This document shows positions 5,857 to 8,239 of a stretch of 8,239 nucleotides of DNA, piece by piece; the stretch's first letter is position 1; the number at the start of each line of letters is the position of its first letter. The notes below the pieces were generated by a model, which saw only the letters and a program-made list of their open reading frames with translations, did not search any database and was not told where the DNA came from. The stretch covers positions 1-8,239 of the forward strand of contig JAUXNL010000050.1 in NCBI GenBank assembly GCA_030684415.1, read 5' to 3'. This stretch comes from Moraxellaceae bacterium (GTDB lineage: Bacteria; Pseudomonadota; Gammaproteobacteria; Pseudomonadales; Moraxellaceae). The translations under genes were made by a program, and so were the position numbers.

Positions 5857-6994
5857 CAAAACCGCCAACGCTCCTCTTGTGCTGACACGTTTCCTGCGCT
5901 GGCGTTACTGGCTCGGTAGTGTGCTGGCGCGTCGTCTGCTTGGCGGTGTGCTGCTGGTGAGTGCACTGGGTGCGCTCACCGCCACACTCGTGCAACTGGC
6001 CATTGATTACCGTCAGGAAGTCGGGGGTGTGCACGAGCAATTGCAGGCAGTGCAAAACAGCAGTGCGGGCAGCATGGCCTATGCCCTGTGGATTGTTAAT
6101 CCGGCTGCCTTGCGCACGCAGATGAATGACTTGCTGCGGCTGCCGAATATCCGCCATGTCGAAGTTGTCGAAGCGGATGGTAGCCAATACCAGGCGGGGC
6201 GGTCGGTCTTGCCCGAGCGTGACCGTGTCGAGCGCGTGTTCAAACTGGAATACGTGCATCCGTTGTCTGGCCGTGTGCAGCTGATGGGCACCGCCCGGCT
6301 GGAGGCCACCACGGCTGAAATCAAGAGCCGACTGTTCAGCCGTTTTGTTGTCATCCTGCTGACGCAGGGCACCAAAACCTTTGTAGTGTCTTGCTTCATT
6401 CTGGTGTTTTTCCAGTGGCTGGTGACGCGTCATTTGCATCGGCTGGCCGAACAGGCCCGGCGCGTGAACTACCTCAATCTGCGCGCACCACTGACGCTGG
6501 ATCGTGAGGTGGCCAATGATGAGTTGAACGAATTGCTCGATGCGTTTAACCAGATGCGCCGGAATTTGCTGCGCGACATCGAGCTGTGGGAAAAATCCGG
6601 ACGCGACACCGCCAATGAAAATGCGCTAGGTCTGCAAATGGCGACACAGTTGCCGGAGGCCATTGTGCGCGTGGATGGGAGGGGCGCGGTGAGTTGGATG
6701 AATCCGGCGGCTGAGCGTCTGTGCGGTCGGCCGGCCTACAGTATTGTCAATTCCGCTCTGGCGGCGGCGCTGCCTTCTGCGGCCGGATTTGCGAGCTGGT
6801 CTGCCGAGCGTATTTTTATCGATACCTTGGGCAGCAGTGTGCCGGTGCGTCGTCGTGTTGTGTTTGTGCACAACGACGGCCGCATCATCAGCTGTGATGC
6901 CTCTGCCACCATGATCGGCGAGGCCAGTGAATCTGCGGCGCAAGACCGCAGCGCCGGCCTTGTGATTCTGCTTTCCGCCCCCCAAGTGCTGTGA
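5837..6994 (+). CDS. Two-TM membrane sensor with HAMP and terminal PAS domain, no output domain
   Basis: The 385-residue protein reads as a truncated-looking signal transducer. In order: a short cytoplasmic N-terminus with basic residues; TM1 at about 34-56; a periplasmic sensor of about 110 residues (57-168) containing MAYALWIVNPAAL...LPNIRHVEVVEADG, resembling CHASE-like sensors of kinases and cyclases; TM2 at about 170-197; a HAMP domain at about 195-250 (NDELNELLDAFNQM); then a PAS fold at about 264-380 (LPEAIVRVDGRGAVSWMNPAAERLCG). It ends shortly after the last PAS strand. No histidine kinase, GGDEF, EAL or methyl-accepting region follows, and none is seen downstream. The ATG at 5837 overlaps the hydrolase by 20 bases. 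An upstream in-frame ATG at 5789 would add 16 residues with no sensor-like character, and GTG at 5879 is another option; neither has a good ribosome site. It probably acts by partner binding. Confidence 0.8.
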   Translation: MPTDNNDKTANAPLVLTRFLRWRYWLGSVLARRLLGGVLLVSALGALTATLVQLAIDYRQEVGGVHEQLQAVQNSSAGSMAYALWIVNPAALRTQMNDLLRLPNIRHVEVVEADGSQYQAGRSVLPERDRVERVFKLEYVHPLSGRVQLMGTARLEATTAEIKSRLFSRFVVILLTQGTKTFVVSCFILVFFQWLVTRHLHRLAEQARRVNYLNLRAPLTLDREVANDELNELLDAFNQMRRNLLRDIELWEKSGRDTANENALGLQMATQLPEAIVRVDGRGAVSWMNPAAERLCGRPAYSIVNSALAAALPSAAGFASWSAERIFIDTLGSSVPVRRRVVFVHNDGRIISCDASATMIGEASESAAQDRSAGLVILLSAPQVL

Positions 6995-7140
6995 GCCTTT
7001 TTTTGATGCGTTGACGTTGTCATGTACTGCGCACACCCCTCTGATTCGTCGCTTGACCTCGGCTTTCTGGCGGCTGCCTTCGCTTTTTAGCCATGGCTTC
7101 ATTTGCTGTGTGCTTTTTTTCCGGAGAGAGATTTGGATAT

Positions 7141-7156
7141 CTTGGCTTCAGCTAAG
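7141..7156 (+). other. Small hairpin CTTGGC-TTCA-GCTAAG
   Basis: A 6-bp stem (one G-T wobble) with a 4-nt loop lies in the region between the sensor and the monooxygenase gene. It is not followed by a T tract, so it is unlikely to be an intrinsic terminator on its own. It could be part of a leader RNA or be fortuitous. Confidence 0.2.
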
Positions 7157-7237
7157 ACGCCGAGCCAGTTTGAGAAGTGATTCAGCTCCTGTTCTCAGTC
7201 GCCATCGAGTGACGGGTTGGGGATAGCCTGAGTCATT

Positions 7238-7268
7238 ATCCGAATTGAAGCCGAGTAATTATTCGGAT
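7238..7268. promoter_or_regulatory. Inverted repeat upstream of the monooxygenase, candidate operator
   Basis: Perfect 8-bp arms ATCCGAAT (7238-7245) and ATTCGGAT (7261-7268) are separated by 15 bp, so the arm centres are 23 bp apart, about two helical turns. The site ends 47 bp before the monooxygenase ATG, where a promoter would be expected, and the AT-rich segment TAATTATT lies inside it. This geometry suits a dimeric repressor or activator. The regulator is not in the window or not recognisable. Confidence 0.4.
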
Positions 7269-7315
7269 TACGGTTCTGGCATCGGGCGTCAAACGCCTGT
7301 GCTCAGGACTCCAGC

Positions 7316-8239
7316 ATGGCAAGCGGTAAAACGAAGCTACAAAAAACACAGATCAAAGATGCCGAGGTGTATCAGGTCGTCATCGTAGGTGCCGGGTTTT
7401 CCGGGCTGGCGATGGGCATTCGCCTCAAAGAAAAAGGTATTGATGACTTTGTGATTCTTGAGCGGGCGACCGAGGTCGGTGGTACCTGGCGCGACAACAC
7501 CTATCCGGGCTGTGCCTGCGACGTTCCTTCTGTGCTCTATTCCTACTCCTTCGAGCAAAACCCCGACTGGAGCACTTCATTTTCCGGTGCCGCCGAAATA
7601 CAGGCGTATATCCTGCGCTGTGTGGAAAAACATGGCCTGCGTCGTCATGTGCGGTTTGGCCATGGTGTTGCGTCTGCCGTCTGGAATGACACGGCAGGAG
7701 AGTGGCTTGTCACGGATGAGGCTGGCAGAGCGTATCGCGCACGTACCGTTGTTTGTGCCGTTGGTGGCCTGGTCAATCCAGCGGCGGTAGACATTCCGGG
7801 CCTGGATGATTTCAAGGGGCCTGTGGTGCACACCGCCCGCTGGGACAGCGATCTGGATCTGGCGGGTAAACGCGTTGCGGTCATTGGCACAGGCGCCAGC
7901 GCGGTTCAGTTGATTCCTGCCATCCAGCCCAAAGTGGCCGCCCTGACCGTGTTCCAGCGCACCCCGCACTGGGTGCTCCCCAAACCGGATTTCGCCATGC
8001 CGCTTGCCGTGCGCGCTGCTTTTCGCCGGAGTGTGCTCTTGCAGCGAGCGGTACGCAGTGGCGTGTTCGCGTTTGCTGATGCCGTGATGGGCCCTGCCAT
8101 CGTCTACAACACGCCACTGACGCAAGCGCTGGAGACTTACGGGCGACGTCATATCGCACGCCATATCCGTGATCCGGAGCTGCGCCGCAAGGTCACACCG
8201 ACCTTCCGCTTCGGCTGCAAGCGCATGCTGGTTTGCAGC
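7316..8239 (+). CDS. FAD-dependent Baeyer-Villiger-type monooxygenase, N-terminal part (cut by right window edge)
   Basis: The first 308 residues of a class B flavoprotein monooxygenase are present, about 60% of a typical 500-residue enzyme. Seen: the FAD-binding GAGFSG (25-30) after the beta strand VYQVVIV; ILER (47-50), with the acid that binds the FAD ribose; GGTWRDNTYPGCACD (55-69), typical of the family; the Baeyer-Villiger fingerprint F166-x-G-xxx-H172-xxx-W176-D177; the NADPH-binding GTGASA (191-196); and GCKRMLVCS at the end, where BVMOs usually continue with a DYY-type segment. Such enzymes use NADPH and O2 to turn ketones into esters or lactones; some relatives oxidise heteroatoms. 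The DNTYPG segment points to the BVMO group rather than the AlmA long-chain alkane enzymes, which I recall having a different segment there. The start is supported by AGGA at 7305-7308, 7 nt upstream. The true substrate cannot be told. Confidence 0.9.
   Translation, partial: MASGKTKLQKTQIKDAEVYQVVIVGAGFSGLAMGIRLKEKGIDDFVILERATEVGGTWRDNTYPGCACDVPSVLYSYSFEQNPDWSTSFSGAAEIQAYILRCVEKHGLRRHVRFGHGVASAVWNDTAGEWLVTDEAGRAYRARTVVCAVGGLVNPAAVDIPGLDDFKGPVVHTARWDSDLDLAGKRVAVIGTGASAVQLIPAIQPKVAALTVFQRTPHWVLPKPDFAMPLAVRAAFRRSVLLQRAVRSGVFAFADAVMGPAIVYNTPLTQALETYGRRHIARHIRDPELRRKVTPTFRFGCKRMLVCS

Larger units (their letters stand above)
6995..7315. other. Intergenic region before the monooxygenase gene
   Basis: This 321-bp stretch is less GC-rich than the genes and has no supported gene. 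A plus-strand frame at 7011-7226 has no ribosome site and an improbable Arg/Ser/Leu-rich composition. It contains T tracts at 6998-7004 and 7114-7120 without convincing GC stems, a perfect 10-bp palindrome AGCCATGGCT at 7089-7098, a small hairpin at 7141-7156 and an inverted repeat at 7238-7268. No remnant of a kinase or GGDEF domain for the preceding sensor was recognised. No sigma70 promoter as good as the one at 812-840 was found. Confidence 0.5.

Noticed and set aside
6985..7004. T7 tract just after the sensor stop codon, possible intrinsic terminator
   Set aside because: I could not find a GC-rich stem immediately before the T tract on the plus strand.
7089..7098. Perfect 10-bp palindrome AGCCATGGCT
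   Set aside because: Too short, without loop or flanking symmetry, and not positioned at a promoter. Probably chance.
7011..7226. Plus-strand open frame of 71 codons before the monooxygenase
   Set aside because: No Shine-Dalgarno, Arg/Ser/Leu-rich composition, no motif. The region is better explained as intergenic.

Overview
The window looks like chromosomal DNA from a GC-rich (roughly 60%) gammaproteobacterium. The mix of an AbgT-family transporter, a PreP-like M16 peptidase, two alpha/beta hydrolases, a HAMP/PAS membrane sensor and a Baeyer-Villiger-type flavoprotein monooxygenase would fit a marine or hydrocarbon-associated lineage such as the Alcanivorax group. That placement is inferred from gene content and was not tested. 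No rRNA, tRNA, CRISPR array, transposase or phage gene is visible.

Layout: (1) Positions 1-372, minus strand, hold the N-terminal 124 residues of an AbgT-family transporter that runs off the left edge. (2) Positions 373-885 are a divergent intergenic region. It carries a degenerate palindromic repeat that resembles a widespread dispersed proteobacterial repeat, a 10-bp-periodic direct repeat, and a good sigma70-type promoter for the next gene. (3) Positions 886-3837, plus strand, encode a complete 983-residue M16C (PreP/Cym1-like) zinc metallopeptidase with all key residues. (4) Positions 3851-4177 encode a 108-residue orphan protein of about 32% GC, strikingly unlike everything around it. 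(5) Positions 4190-6994 form a tightly packed same-strand block: two different alpha/beta hydrolases with a 4-base ATGA overlap, then a two-TM sensor with HAMP and PAS domains whose start overlaps the second hydrolase. (6) Positions 6995-7315 are intergenic, with T tracts and an 8-bp-arm inverted repeat that could be an operator. (7) Positions 7316-8239 encode the first 308 residues of a type I Baeyer-Villiger-like monooxygenase, cut by the right edge.

How the genes may work together: the plus-strand genes from 886 to 6994 have gaps of 13 bp or less, or overlap, so they may be co-transcribed from the promoter at 812-840. The two hydrolases and the sensor are probably translationally coupled. 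The hydrolases (ester, lactone or acyl cleavage) and the nearby monooxygenase (ketone to ester) could be metabolically linked, but the sequence does not show this. The most unusual points are the AT-rich orphan gene wedged into the GC-rich gene row, its in-frame relation to the following hydrolase that lacks a Shine-Dalgarno, and a sensor that ends after its PAS domain with no output domain. I see no convincing new multi-gene system here.
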